Shown here: positions 42,071 to 53,300 of the stretch, in pieces
Position numbering within the stretch: position 1 is the first letter of the stretch
Layout of the letters: every line of letters starts with the position of its first letter
Assembly: GCF_963855985.1 (NCBI RefSeq)
Contig: NC_087092.1
Location: forward strand, 15,748,001 to 15,812,000
Direction of reading: 5' to 3'
Source: Ostrinia nubilalis
Taxonomy: Eukaryota; Arthropoda; Insecta; Lepidoptera; Crambidae
DNA: 64,000 bases
The notes under the pieces: generated by a model
What the model was told of the DNA's origin: nothing
The model's database searches: none
The model's input: only the letters and a program-made list of their open reading frames with translations
Made by a program: the position numbers and the translations under genes

Positions 42071-44683
42071 ATGTCTTTGCTTCGCTCCCCCCGCGGCGCC
42101 GCTGTTAAAACACGCCGACAAATGATGGACGAAGACAAGACAAACAAAGTGAAAGTCGCTAGTGAAGTGTTGAAGAGTGAGGGCAGCCAGTCTACGCGCA
42201 CATCGTCTGCAGCACGGCGACTCACTATTGAAGCTGCACGTAAGAGGGCGGAAATTGAGATCGAAGCGATCGAAGCCGCAGAAGCAGCCACAAAAGCCGC
42301 CGCGAAAGCCACCGCGGAAGCCGCCGCGAAAGCCGCCTCTAAAAGAGCGGCAATTCGTAAGTCGCTCATTGACATAGAATTGAACGCCGACCTTGCCGAG
42401 CTGGGCTCGGAGGGGAGGAGTGTGAGATCATCGTCGGAGAAAGTTGAGGCCTGGCTTGACACATCACACATTGCAACGACACATCGGGAGGATAAAGTCA
42501 CCTGCACCGCGCCCCAGCAGCGTACTGAAATACAAGAGCTGGCGGCTGCACTCACAGTTGCGATCTCCCACGCCGCTGCAATGAACCAAAACGACCAACT
42601 GTTGTCAAGATTGGCCACCTCTAAAGACCTACCCATTTACTACGGTGACCCCCTCGACTGGTTACAGTTCCGGAACGCATACTTCGAGTCCACCGACATC
42701 TGTAAATACACCGACACCGAAAACATGTGGCGCCTTCGTAAATGCCTGCGAGGCGAAGCTAAAGACGCAGTATCTTCGCTACTCATCGTTTGCACGTCAC
42801 CTAACGAGATAATCGATATGTTGGAGCTTCGGTTTGGCCGACCTGAGATCATTATGAACAAGATAGTGTCACAGTTGAAAAAAGTACAACCACTACCTGA
42901 AAGTTACCACACCAAATTAGTGCAGTTCGCAATAACAATCAAGAACCACGTAGCAGCCGCCCGAGCGATAAAGCAACGCGAGTACCTACAGAGCCCCGAA
43001 CTCGTAAACATCATCGTGTCAAAGTTACCTACACTACTCGTGACCAAGTGGGCTGACTACGCATACACCAACCGTGAGTTACATGAAAAACCTAAACTTG
43101 AGTGCCTATCGGACTTTCTATACTTGGAAGCACAAAAAGTAGCCGCGGCCGGTGTTAGCTTCGTACACAACCAACACGAAGCCAGACGTAAGCCAGAGTA
43201 CATCAGAAGCTCGTCGCACAACAATGTACTTGTGTTTACGAACGACGAGCAGAACAACGACAAGTGCAAGTTTTGTAAAACACAAACACACTCACTTGAA
43301 CAATGCCTAAAGTTCAAGCGAGCCCTACGCAAGGATCGCTGGCGCTTCGCACGTACAGAGAAACTGTGTTTTCAATGCCTGCTACCACGACACGCCGATA
43401 CTACGTGCACAGCCCCCGAGTGTGACGTCGAAGGTTGCGGGCTCGGCCACCATCGCCTTCTACATTGGTCGAACCCGCGACCCCAGCTGCAGACGGCATC
43501 AGAACGCGACGAACAGCGTCTCAGTGATAGTGAATGTGAAAACGTAAACCATACTACCACGCTTCAGTGCAACAACGAATCTCAAGTGCTATTAAAAATA
43601 GTGCCTGTTACTGTGATCGGACCAAAAGGTAGTATGCACACGCACGCCTTGCTAGACGACGGTTCGACCGTATCGTTAATCGCGTCGCGACTCGCTGATG
43701 AGGTTGGACTGCACGGAGCGCCTCATACCATGCGCGCTCGTGGTGCATGGGACAATGAACTATCATGTGAAACAGAAATAGTGAACTTTGAAATCGCAAA
43801 TAGGGACAATAAGCGTTTTAGTTTACAAGCTAGAAAGATATCTAAGCTCAATTTGCCAATGCAAAGTGTAGTTAATGTTGATTTTTGTAAATATGAATGT
43901 GTAAATATTGATTTGTGTAAGTGTAATGCCCAGCCTATGTTACTAATCGGGCAAGACAATTGCGACTTAATCGCTCCTATTGAGTGCATAAGGGGAAATC
44001 CAGGTGAGCCATACATGACAAAGACGTGCCTAGGATGGTGCGTGCACGGGACAACAAACAAGGTAATTGATTCATCTCTTTGCTTTACCACAAACTTGTG
44101 TTTTGTTGAATCCTGTGAACCAACTCAAAACGTCGCCGCTGCCTGTTGTAATAATACCGACGCGCTGGCCGGTAGCGCGGTCCCGCTCGCACTCGTTGCG
44201 TGCGAACAGGCCCCACTTGGGCCCCGCGCGCATAGCGACGCGCTGGCCGATACCGCGGTCTCACTCGCACTCGGTGCGTGCGAGCCGCCCCCACTCGGGC
44301 CCCACGCTGCTGCCGACGCCGCTTGCATACCTACGGCGGCGCGCGCGCTCGTTCCTACTTGTGACGAGATTTTAGGCAATGTAGAGAATTCACCAACTAG
44401 TTTATTTACCGAATGTACGAATGGAAAGTCGTTGCCGCGCGAACTAAATAAACCTTCTGTCGAATCCACTAAATTTTATGTTAATAGTAAAAGTTTATTT
44501 TGTTTACAACACGATCAATATGAACATGATTTGCTACAGTTGCAAGAGTTAGTGCACAATTATTTGTCTTTGGGATCGATAGGAATAATTAGTAAACAGT
44601 GTAAACATAAGGATGATTTACTTGTAATTAACATTCTAGAAAGTTTAGGTAAACTTGTTGACGGTCTTGCCATGGACGCGTGA
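42071..44683 (+). CDS. BEL/Pao Gag-protease polyprotein, lacking Pol core
   Basis: 870 residues from the ATG at 42071. Residues about 55-115 are an Ala/Lys/Glu-rich helix. About 190-345 is the Gag region of BEL/Pao type (DUF1759-like): LPIYYGDPLDWLQFRNAY, and LPTLLVTKWADYA. Cys/His knuckles follow (CKFCKTQTHSLEQC, CFQCLLPRHADTTC). About 505-670 is an aspartic-protease-like domain (DUF1758-like) with the catalytic-type ALLDDGSTVSLI. The end LVINILESLGKLVDG resembles the linker just before the reverse transcriptase, where the ORF stops. No frameshift or internal stop is present. Confidence 0.9.
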   Translation: MSLLRSPRGAAVKTRRQMMDEDKTNKVKVASEVLKSEGSQSTRTSSAARRLTIEAARKRAEIEIEAIEAAEAATKAAAKATAEAAAKAASKRAAIRKSLIDIELNADLAELGSEGRSVRSSSEKVEAWLDTSHIATTHREDKVTCTAPQQRTEIQELAAALTVAISHAAAMNQNDQLLSRLATSKDLPIYYGDPLDWLQFRNAYFESTDICKYTDTENMWRLRKCLRGEAKDAVSSLLIVCTSPNEIIDMLELRFGRPEIIMNKIVSQLKKVQPLPESYHTKLVQFAITIKNHVAAARAIKQREYLQSPELVNIIVSKLPTLLVTKWADYAYTNRELHEKPKLECLSDFLYLEAQKVAAAGVSFVHNQHEARRKPEYIRSSSHNNVLVFTNDEQNNDKCKFCKTQTHSLEQCLKFKRALRKDRWRFARTEKLCFQCLLPRHADTTCTAPECDVEGCGLGHHRLLHWSNPRPQLQTASERDEQRLSDSECENVNHTTTLQCNNESQVLLKIVPVTVIGPKGSMHTHALLDDGSTVSLIASRLADEVGLHGAPHTMRARGAWDNELSCETEIVNFEIANRDNKRFSLQARKISKLNLPMQSVVNVDFCKYECVNIDLCKCNAQPMLLIGQDNCDLIAPIECIRGNPGEPYMTKTCLGWCVHGTTNKVIDSSLCFTTNLCFVESCEPTQNVAAACCNNTDALAGSAVPLALVACEQAPLGPRAHSDALADTAVSLALGACEPPPLGPHAAADAACIPTAARALVPTCDEILGNVENSPTSLFTECTNGKSLPRELNKPSVESTKFYVNSKSLFCLQHDQYEHDLLQLQELVHNYLSLGSIGIISKQCKHKDDLLVINILESLGKLVDGLAMDA

Positions 44684-45115
44684 CGTCATTGATTTGCCAG
44701 GCTCTTACCACATATTAGATAGTATGGCTCTTATTACCAAATGCTTGTTTTGAAATCCGTTTTGAATTTGAAAGTTGACTTAAATTGAAATTTGAAAGTT
44801 AATTGTCTGTAGTAAGTTGACGAGTAGTGATTATTTTGTAAAGGATGATTTATTTCATTTAAATATTAACTGTTAAAATAATTTACCTGTGTGCTTTTGA
44901 CAATGTTATTTTTTGTGTATGCGTTTTTACGACATTGCCCTATCCTAATACCCCCCTACTTATGGAAACTTGTTGGAACCGCGCAACGCTAGCCGTGCTT
45001 GAGCCAACTGGCACTAAGGTCTGGGACCAACAGCTATGGCTGTGTTGAAGTGACCAGTGACGCGCATAGTATAATTTTGGTTATGAGTGTCGCAAAGCGA
45101 CACTAGGGGGGAGGA

Positions 45116-45668
45116 TGTTGACGATGGCCACCAGAAGTAGGTAGTTGATAGACCTACGTATTGTTAATTATGTAAATGTAGTTACTTATGAATCTAATTT
45201 GCCTTTAACCTGAAAACTAACTATGTATCTATGTGTGTGTACCTATGTACCTATCAATGAATAGGTATATTTGCACCGTAATAATAATATATTTAACTAT
45301 GTCAATTGTGAATTGAACATGTCGAACTTACACTGTGTGTATGTGATTTTGGATAATTAAAATATTAAGCGAATCTGGGTGCGCGCGTAGGTAATATTAT
45401 TATCGCGCGCCTAGAACATTCCGAGCTAGCCGTTAGCAGTGCGGCCCGCTGATTGGCCGGAGGCCTCTCGCCTTTTATGGTTATCGAAGCTTCTAGCGGC
45501 TCACCGCGCCGCACACGCGGCCGAGAGCCGCCAGTCGTCGTCGAACTCTCACCCTCTGCGAACGTACTAGTGCGCACACCCGGACGCGCCTTCATTTTCA
45601 ACGTACCTACCTGGACTTTCATTTTCATCTTATCACCTACGTTCACCCATCGACCTACATCGCCTACA
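45116..45668 (+). repeat. 3' LTR of the BEL/Pao element
   Basis: Reads the same as the 5' LTR over all 553 bp by eye, implying very recent insertion or gene conversion. Confidence 0.93.
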
Positions 45669-45910
45669 GTGCCTTTAGTTTTAGCAAAAAAGCAATTTAT
45701 CGTTGCTCAGCCAGAACCTTATGTCAAGTAATACTTACAATAAATAAATTACAACTAAAAACTAATTTGTTTTGGTTTAAGTATATTTTGTACTAAAAAG
45801 CTGATTTGTTCTCTCACCCAATCTACCCACCACTTAATAATAACGCCCGACCTTTATTCGTGCATTCACCATGACTTCTAAATCGACACTATGTTTCAAG
45901 TCGTTTTATA

Positions 45911-46293
45911 GCAAGGCTGCTCAACCCCAGAATCGCGGAATTTTAAGTTGCCCGCGCAAGTATGGTTTAATCATGATAATTGAGTTTTTTTTGTCCTGAG
46001 AGTAAGGCCCAGAACAGACGGTGAAACGCAACTGCAACGAAACTGCAACTTTCTGATGATTCTTATGAATGAAACTGAAAGTTTCAAACTGGTCGCGTCA
46101 TGTGTGGTCTCTCAACGGACGCTATGGCAGAAACTTAGATGCAACTCAAAAGTAACTAGCAGTTGCAGTTTCGTTGCAGTTGCGTTTCACCGTCTGTTCT
46201 GGACCTAATTGAAATAGGAAATGTAAGTGGCCCGTCGTTAACGACTGAATCCACCGTTTGGCCCGACTCTTAAAAAGGTTGAGCAGCCTTGTT
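45911..46293. mobile_element. Nested MITEs (outer CAAGGCTGCTCAACC, inner AACAGACGGTGAAACGC)
   Basis: Outer ends CAAGGCTGCTCAACC and GGTTGAGCAGCCTTG lie at 45911 and 46293. Within it 46008-46203 is a second element with long inverted ends (GGTGAAACGCAACTGCAACG and the reverse complement) flanked by TAA on each side. The inner element interrupts the outer one. Confidence 0.8.
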
Positions 46294-46576
46294 TTTTTAA
46301 AGTCTAAAATGTGGTAATGCTGTAGCTATTTGTAAAATACGGAAAAATAGCTTTCTCTTTCTTTATTTTCCTTCTTTACCAACTTTAATTGTTAAGGTGC
46401 TTCCTCGTTATATCGTACCTAACATCGTTTTAGATTATAGATCTTTTGTATCACAAAGTACAAAATATTACCTTAAATAGGCCAGGAACCTGGTTAGGAA
46501 GCACTTTCAATCCTTACAATTATCAATGACAATTTTACTATGCAATCATAACCATTTACCAACACATAGTTAATCC

Positions 46577-49194
46577 CTACGCTTTCGACTCCCATTTCTT
46601 CTGGACATCTTTCAACATGTCCCAAAATACCAGGAGCAATACTGTGTGTGGAGCCTGCCTGAGGTACGACGGGCCCAGGCCTTTGTAGAATGCGAGTAGG
46701 CCTTCGGTCTTGGTGATCTTGCGCGCGCAGTCCACTATGCCGGAGTATAACAGGCCTCGGCCTTCGGCGTCCACGGCTGGAAATAGTTAAAGAAATATTT
46801 AGTTAGGGTTAGGGTTAGGCAGAAAGAGCTTCTGTTTATTTATTTATACTTCAATGCCAAAAATATTAACATTAGGCGAACTTTTCTTTTTTCGAATGTG
46901 AAGGACGTGAAGCGATCGTGAATGGTGTTTATCTAGAGGCGTGACGTTTCGTTTCTAGCCCAATCCAATGTTTTTAAAATACAAATTACTTTAATACATA
47001 GGCGGTACAAAAGTTGACATGAAAAAGACTCAAAATTCGATTCGATTTTTCCAGTGTGGAAAATATTTCAAACGTTTTAACGGACCTATGTTAACATCAT
47101 ATATTTTGATGTCATTAGCATAATTTATACTGTACACCGTAAGCAGACGTATATGCGCAATTACAAATAGTATAAAAAGTTTTCTGTTCTCTGCACCTTG
47201 TACAGTTGATGGCGCATCAGACTTCTCTGTTACATCGCACTATTATGCAGTGTTTAGAAATGCTATTGTCTGTACACGTGCGTGACGTCACTAACCTTGA
47301 TTGTATAGGCGCGTCATAATGACGTCCATGGGCATAAATTGTGTCTGTTATAGATCGTTTTATCCACGAAGACGCGCCCCACCAATTTTTGGTCGAGGGA
47401 AGCGCGGGGTGCGGGGAGTTTGATCCGAGCAATCCGAGCGTCATTATTGTAGTGTGCGTGTGCACTTATGGATGATTTAGCGTCTACCGATAACACTCAA
47501 ACATTAGCGGAAGAATGGTGGGGCGCGTCTACGTGGATGAAACGATCTATAACTGAGACTAAACATTTCAGTAGCAAAATCGCTCCTATTATAACTACAC
47601 TAGCTTTCCACCCGCGGCTTCGTCCGCGTGAAATTTTGGCTGTCATAGATAAACTTTATCGCGCGCGTCCCTGTTTCAAAAACCGGGATAAAAACTATCG
47701 TATGTCCCTCCCCAGGACTCAAACTATACTACAAACTACAACTACATCAAAATTGGTTCAGTGGTTTAGAAGTGAAAGCGACACAGACAGAGTTACTTTC
47801 GCATTTATAATATTAGTAGGGATAGGTGACGTGTTTAGAACATGTTTTGTATACTCACCTTGGTTGTACAGTCGCGTCATGATGACGTCCATAGGCGTCA
47901 GGGTGATGGTCTTGACGACGGCGCCGATATTGCTGGCGACGAAAGCTGAGAGGTACTTCGACTGCTGGAACAAGTTGTTGTCGTCCATCCATTCTTTGCA
48001 ACTGGAAACCGGAGAAGCATTGATATTTAAAATTGGTGATAATGTTCATGCCAATAGAAGGGACCAATTTCCTTTAGGACCTTTTTGAGGTGGTCAAGTT
48101 AGTTAGTTTTGCAGGGCGATCGAATACTGGTACTTAGCCTCATAAATCATGATTGGGCCATTGTGCGCGATTAGTGATTTATCTCTCTACTCCAACGTTA
48201 ACCACCTTTTGAGGTGTTCAAATAATAACCTATCTAGTATAGTAATGTAAGGTCAATAGAGTCGAAGTTTAGAAATACTCAAACTAAGATCAACAGAGTC
48301 TTGACCATCTGGGAGGACGTGTAAACGAACATTTCTTCGAAGTATTATTAATTTCACAATATGTGATGGTATGTACTTACGGAAGTACACTACACGCTAC
48401 TATTTTTTGATAAGGTAATCTGAATGCAAATATCAATGAATGGTTCACTTCCTGATAAGATAGAAAGGCACTTAATACTTATCATTTAATCGAGTGGCAA
48501 TGTTATTCAAAGCTTAATTAATTTGTCATTAGTTTTAAGTACAGTACTTACATTGCATATGCTGCTATTTGGGATGCAGATCCCATGGAATTTCTGATCA
48601 TCATCCCATGGGCTCCTCTCCATAAGCCTCCCAAGCCATTTTTTCTATAAATCTTCATCATAGCATAAGTCAATCCTCTATGAGCATGTTGCGTTCCAAC
48701 TGCAATTTTCTCCGAAGAGTATGACATCAGTTGAGTCTTTACCAACTGCAGCGGACTGCCGAAAAATGCACCACACATTCCTGATACTGATCCAAAGAAT
48801 AAACTGTTGACAAATAGTGTATTTCCTTTTTCATCTCTTAACCAACCAAAGTTGTCTGCGTGCTGGTAAATGCCTAATCTGAAAATAACAATAATTACAG
48901 CAAAAAAATTTCAACCAATGTTTATTTTAATATTTATTATAATAAATCAACATACCTTACACCGTTAACAACTAATTGAAACCACAGAGCCGGTACAAGT
49001 CCTTTTTGCAACGCTATAACTCCGTCATGCTTCACAATCGTGTACATAGCGTGTGGTATGTTCTTGTAGTGTACGGCGTGCTGGCCTCGTGCTCGGAGCT
49101 CTCCTTGCAACTGCATGCGGGTCTTCACCACATCGAAGGGGTTGCTAAAGAAGCCCGCTCCCACTCCGGCCATACCACCAACGATGAAGTCCAT
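46577..49194 (-). CDS. Mitochondrial carrier, SLC25A34/35-like (second copy)
   Basis: Exons on minus: 49194-48956 (ATG in CACCATGG), 48878-48552, 48001-47859 and 46776-46577 (TAG). GT/AG borders and phases fit, giving 302 residues. Repeat signatures: [26 protein letters not shown] and [12 protein letters not shown], plus the family ending [18 protein letters not shown]. Against the first carrier gene, the introns after the first-repeat start and within LGGLWRG are absent, while an extra one splits AYAI/CKEW. Intron positions thus differ between these neighbours. The last intron holds a copy of the preceding exon's 3' end, a hairpin element and a Helitron-like element. Inner mitochondrial membrane; substrate not known. 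Confidence 0.92.
47296..47335 (-). pseudogene. Copy of the exon 3 3' end plus donor inside the following intron
   Basis: On minus, 13 codons reading [13 protein letters not shown] are followed by a GTTAGT donor and match the real exon end at 47898-47859 ([19 protein letters not shown]). Apart from the edge codon, the five base differences are all synonymous. No acceptor precedes it; a hairpin element abuts its 5' side. Confidence 0.8.
47347..47554. mobile_element. Inverted-repeat element
   Basis: Ends GTTATAGATCGTTTTATCCA and the near reverse complement (arms about 37 bp, including GACGCGCCCCACCA) around about 130 bp. Non-coding, in the last intron of the second carrier. Confidence 0.7.
47599..47823 (-). 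mobile_element. Helitron-like element
   Basis: ACTAG at 47599-47603 and TTATAATATTAGTAGGGAT at the other end, in reverse orientation, 36 bp before the third exon of the second carrier gene. Non-coding. Confidence 0.8.
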
Positions 49195-49367
49195 GGTGCT
49201 ATGGAATTTTACGATTCTTACTTATACATTTTTTAATCATCACTAAGCAGTACTAAGTTTGATTTGATAGCACTCAGACTCTTATAGAATAATATACAAA
49301 GAAGAATATAGGAATATTATTTAATTGTTACACAAACACATGCTGTCACACTTAACACAGTAAGTAA

Positions 49368-49844
49368 CTAAAGACAATCACACAAAATAACACACACAGG
49401 CCACTCAGCACTCAAATAATGAATCACTTTTGAAAATACTGCTTTGTAACCAGTAATAAGCACTGAACATCCAAGTAAAACTTTTGAATGAATTAAAAAT
49501 CTTTGCAATAAATTGAAAATATATGTAAGTTGTAAGTAAAACTTTTTGGAGCCAATAATATTAAGCATTTGAACTTTTAAATTTATTTCGTTAGGGTCAA
49601 AAAACTTACAATAATTGAGGTTATTTTTTAGAAATACTGCTACGAAGTTTCTAAATGAATTTGGTAGCGCGGGCAACTGGAGTTTTTTACGCAATGAGCG
49701 ATATTTAGTGTCGTGTGAATGACGTAAATCGCGCAATTTGAACAAGTTATTACGATATTGTAAAACATTATTATCGTAAATTTGTAATCCTACAACACAC
49801 AGTATTGTAGTCACTGAGAAAATTCCTACCTGCTTGTTTTTCAC
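49368..49844 (-). CDS. Uncharacterised ORF, possible short gene or first exon
   Basis: 158 codons from ATG 49844. A hydrophobic segment at residues 8-22 (IFSVTTILCVVGL) is followed by a basic helix rich in Arg/Lys and leucine. A good splice donor (GTAAGT) occurs near 49612, after about 78 codons, so the first half may be an exon of a small membrane protein. The second half looks less protein-like. It sits 174 bp upstream of the second carrier start on the same strand. I do not recognise a family, and it could be chance in a 5' flank. Confidence 0.3.
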   Translation of the reverse strand: MKNKQVGIFSVTTILCVVGLQIYDNNVLQYRNNLFKLRDLRHSHDTKYRSLRKKLQLPALPNSFRNFVAVFLKNNLNYCKFFDPNEINLKVQMLNIIGSKKFYLQLTYIFNLLQRFLIHSKVLLGCSVLITGYKAVFSKVIHYLSAEWPVCVILCDCL

Positions 49845-50322
49845 AACCGGTAAGGTTCAGTCATCATCTGTATTCTATTATAAACTCCGCCACAAGCATC
49901 GTGTGTCGTCCAAAACTGGAGAACTCCGAGGAATTTTTATTTTATCTTATTTGTTTCGTAATACACATACGAAATTCGTCACATTCTGAAACGTCAAAGT
50001 GACAATCAGCTGACCGGAGATCGTTCGAAAACTTCAAGTTTTTCAACATTTCAATTTACAGTACGTTCTAAAACCATACTTACACTACGAACCTACGAAC
50101 TTACTACGAAGAACTACGACTGGCTACACGGAAACTGTACGTTAAAAAAATATAAATGAACGACAGCGTCAACATGACTGTTTATGAATTTTCTTCCAAT
50201 TATTTGTTTACCGCGACTTTTCAAAATTAGCGAGTAAGTGCTGAAAATCTAGGAAATGATAAATATGTAAAACTTATACGAATTATTTTTACATCTTACA
50301 AAAGAGAAAAAAAAAATTGGAA
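49845..50322. promoter_or_regulatory. Divergent intergenic region
   Basis: Lies between minus-strand genes ending upstream near 49844 and the plus-strand gene starting at 50323. It should hold both promoters. No TATA box or known operator can be assigned with confidence. Confidence 0.35.
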
Positions 50323-53300
50323 ATGGCTGTTACAAACGCAATGTTCCTTTTCGAGGTGGTGATCGAAAATGTTAAAAGCTTGGTAGAGAGCCGTCAACTT
50401 GTCATACGAAGTGAATTCGCCGATATATTTTCATTAGAATTAAAAGATCCCAAGCAAATGCACATAGTTATCCCGGAGCCCCCACCGCTGCCTCCTGAAC
50501 CGCCTGGAAAGAAAGGAAAGAAAAAACCTCCCCCAAAAAAGGGCAAGAAAGGAAAAGAACCGGAACCGCCTCCCGAACCGGTTATTCAGTCAGGGCAATC
50601 TGTTTTGTTCACGAGTAGTGCAGAGTTCTTAATACAGAACATGAAGAAGTTTCCCATGGAAATGTCTCTGTGGAGCAAAGAAGACAATTTAGTTTATATC
50701 GGCTCTAACAGCATTCCGTGGGACCAACGGTTCCTAGAGTACTTAGAAAAGATATGTAACTGCCAGGAACCTTTACCGGTTACTTTAAACGAAGAATATA
50801 ACATATTTGAAGAAGGGACTGCTAAGCTGATGGCAAAAATTAGCATCCAAGTTAAATTGACATATCTCACTGATAGAGTCACCACCTGCTTCAGGACTCT
50901 ATCTGAAGATCCGGCTGTTAAAAAAGTTTTGTACACTGGCATAAACTCCAAAACCACTTCTTACATGTGCACATTGAAAACAACTGACGAAACTTTTGAA
51001 GAAAACTGTAATAAGATCGAAAATAACTTTGTTAAAGATAAACCTAAGCCTGCAAATAAAATCGTTTTCGCCGATTATAAAAATGCCCCAGGGGCGAATC
51101 TCACGTTCTTCAACGATGGAGACTACTGTTGCATGGGCAATGCTGACAAGCCACCGGAGTCCATCTACAAAGCTCCAGAAACATGTCCCGATGTCGATCA
51201 CATTGTTGACTATGTGAGGAAGATAATCGTGTCCTGTAATGATAACATGAGAATGCTAACACCGCGACCAACTATATCTCCAAGGGTGAAAGCCACAGAT
51301 ATTGATAGACTTTGTTATTGCAAAGAAACGAATTGGCCAGCCGGCGAGTTCGCTCAAAGATTTAAGAAAGAGGCACAAAGTGGCCCCTGTCCTATGTGTA
51401 TAAATGCTGGAAAGAGGCCTCCAAACAACCGTCCAGTTACCTTTGATATAGCCAATATTAGAGGACCTTGTGGAAGACCAGATTGTAGAATAGCTAGAGA
51501 TATGAGAGCATACATAGAAAATATGGTGGATGAAGATAACCAAGAGTTCAAAATTAATGATGTTATAGGCCCATGTGGTAGCAAAGATTGCAATCTGGCG
51601 GAGAAGATTCAACAATTCCTTAGACACGAAGGGGTCTTCAGTCAGGCTAGCACTTTAGAGGGACTCTCCACTCAATGCGCTTGTATGAAGACAATGCAAG
51701 ACGCTCTTACCAAGAAAAACTCATGTGCCTCTATCTGTAGCAAAGATTGCGAAAACGCGGAATCCAGCGAAGAATCAGGCCGCTGTGAAGGAAAAGGCTG
51801 TCCATTTGCGCAAGACAAAAAAGTTTACAATGTTTATTACTTTACGGTGGAACATGACTTTGAAAAGGACACCACTGGCCCATCATCTCAATCGTCTGAT
51901 CCAAAATTTAAGTATTGCGGCTCAAATTGCCCAAGTATGAAAACTTCAGAAAAAACTTCATGTTCTAAAACGACTTGCCCGACGCCTCTATTAGATAAGC
52001 AGGCAAGCGATGAAGGATGTATCGGACCCACGTGCACAGCTAAAAAAGATATGCCTCCAAGTCCAGCTGACAGCAATATAGTTATACATTTTGACGATAT
52101 ACACAATCCATGCTGCGTCAAATCGTGTGACATAGCTGAAAGAGTGAAAGACTTCATAGTAGACGGAGTAACGAGTAAGAAACGGAAAACTCAAGACGAT
52201 GATCCTTGCTACTGTGACTGTGTATGTACCTTTAAATTTTCAAGGAAAACTACTTATTGCGCCGTATGTGGTGGGTACGAATGTTTGGGCGACGACATGC
52301 GGGACCAACCGGACTATGCCAAGCCGCACCCGTGCCCTGTGTATCACAAGTTGTATGATAAGAAATACATTAAAACACAAAGTCCGTGGCCTGAAGAAGA
52401 AGAAAGTAAGAAACAACCGGACCAAATGAGTACGAAAAGCTCCAAGTCAGCGTCGAAGTTGGGCGCGAACCAAGAAAGGCGATTGACGACTTCAAGATCC
52501 ATACGGAGCTTTGTAGATAAGAAAGAGAAAAAAACTGAAAAGAAAGAGAAGAAAGAGGGGGGCGAGGATAAAGCGAAGAAAGCAAAACAAGAGAAGAAGA
52601 AAGTTGGGAAGTTCACTGCCAACGCCGATGAAGAGCGTGCGTATTGTATTTTTTATTTCAATCAGTATTTAGCACTCTTTAAATACAGCTGAGGATTTGG
52701 TAAGTTTTTGTCTTCAATGCAGTATCTGCCTGCATTGAGTAGATAGCCTTCTGATTAAAAAAGAAGTGTTAATGAATAGGAGCAAAACAAAACAATTAGG
52801 CACACCGAGAACATTGGTAAATGTGAGTATTATATTTTCAGCACCACCACTAGTGGAGAAGAAACCTGAAACAAAATACCCTTACCCGCCTGTCCCCAAG
52901 AACATGGGCTGGAACTGGAACGCCGAAGACATCCCTGGCATGAAGGTGATATTCTATACCTACCTACTATTATTTTAGCGTCTTTACATAATTAAAATAG
53001 TACTAGTATTTATTATTATTTAAATTGTAGGAAACTTGTTGGAACCAAATAAACTTTTTTTTTTCTTTCTTTCTAAATATACGACACCTGTGTGATAGGT
53101 AGGTACTTACATAGACATGAAGTAATTTGCATACTTCTGTGTTTACAAATTGATTCGTTTACTACTACTCATGATTGATTTTGATGAGTAGTAAACTCAT
53201 GATTTTATTTTCCAGAAATATTTGTTTACTGTTGCATTTTTTATTGGTAAGTTTTTTTTTCATATGTATTTTATGTTGTTTTTACTGTGTTTCTAATTTG

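Larger units (their letters stand above)
41467..45668 (+). mobile_element. BEL/Pao-type LTR retrotransposon, internally deleted
   Basis: The two 553-bp LTRs (41467-42019 and 45116-45668) start TG, end CA and show no difference I can find. GTGCC flanks both sides (41462-41466 and 45669-45673), the 5-bp target duplication usual for BEL/Pao. A purine tract (AGGGGGGAGGA) precedes the second LTR. The interior of about 3.1 kb carries one intact ORF for Gag plus protease and stops just before the reverse transcriptase; the polymerase, RNase H and integrase are missing. It must rely on another element for movement. Confidence 0.93.

Noticed and set aside
42028..42636. 202-codon minus-strand frame opposite the BEL/Pao Gag
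   Set aside because: Antisense shadow of the Ala/Lys-rich Gag coding sequence.
46800..46823. Telomere-like TTAGGG repeats
   Set aside because: Only about three units and not the TTAGG repeat of insects; a chance short repeat.
47468..48088. 206-codon plus-strand frame
   Set aside because: Runs through a hairpin element, a Helitron-like element and the antisense of a carrier exon; not a gene.
50317..50322. Earlier TTG start for Cys-rich family member 1
   Set aside because: ATG at 50323 aligns with the start of the paralogue at 56397.
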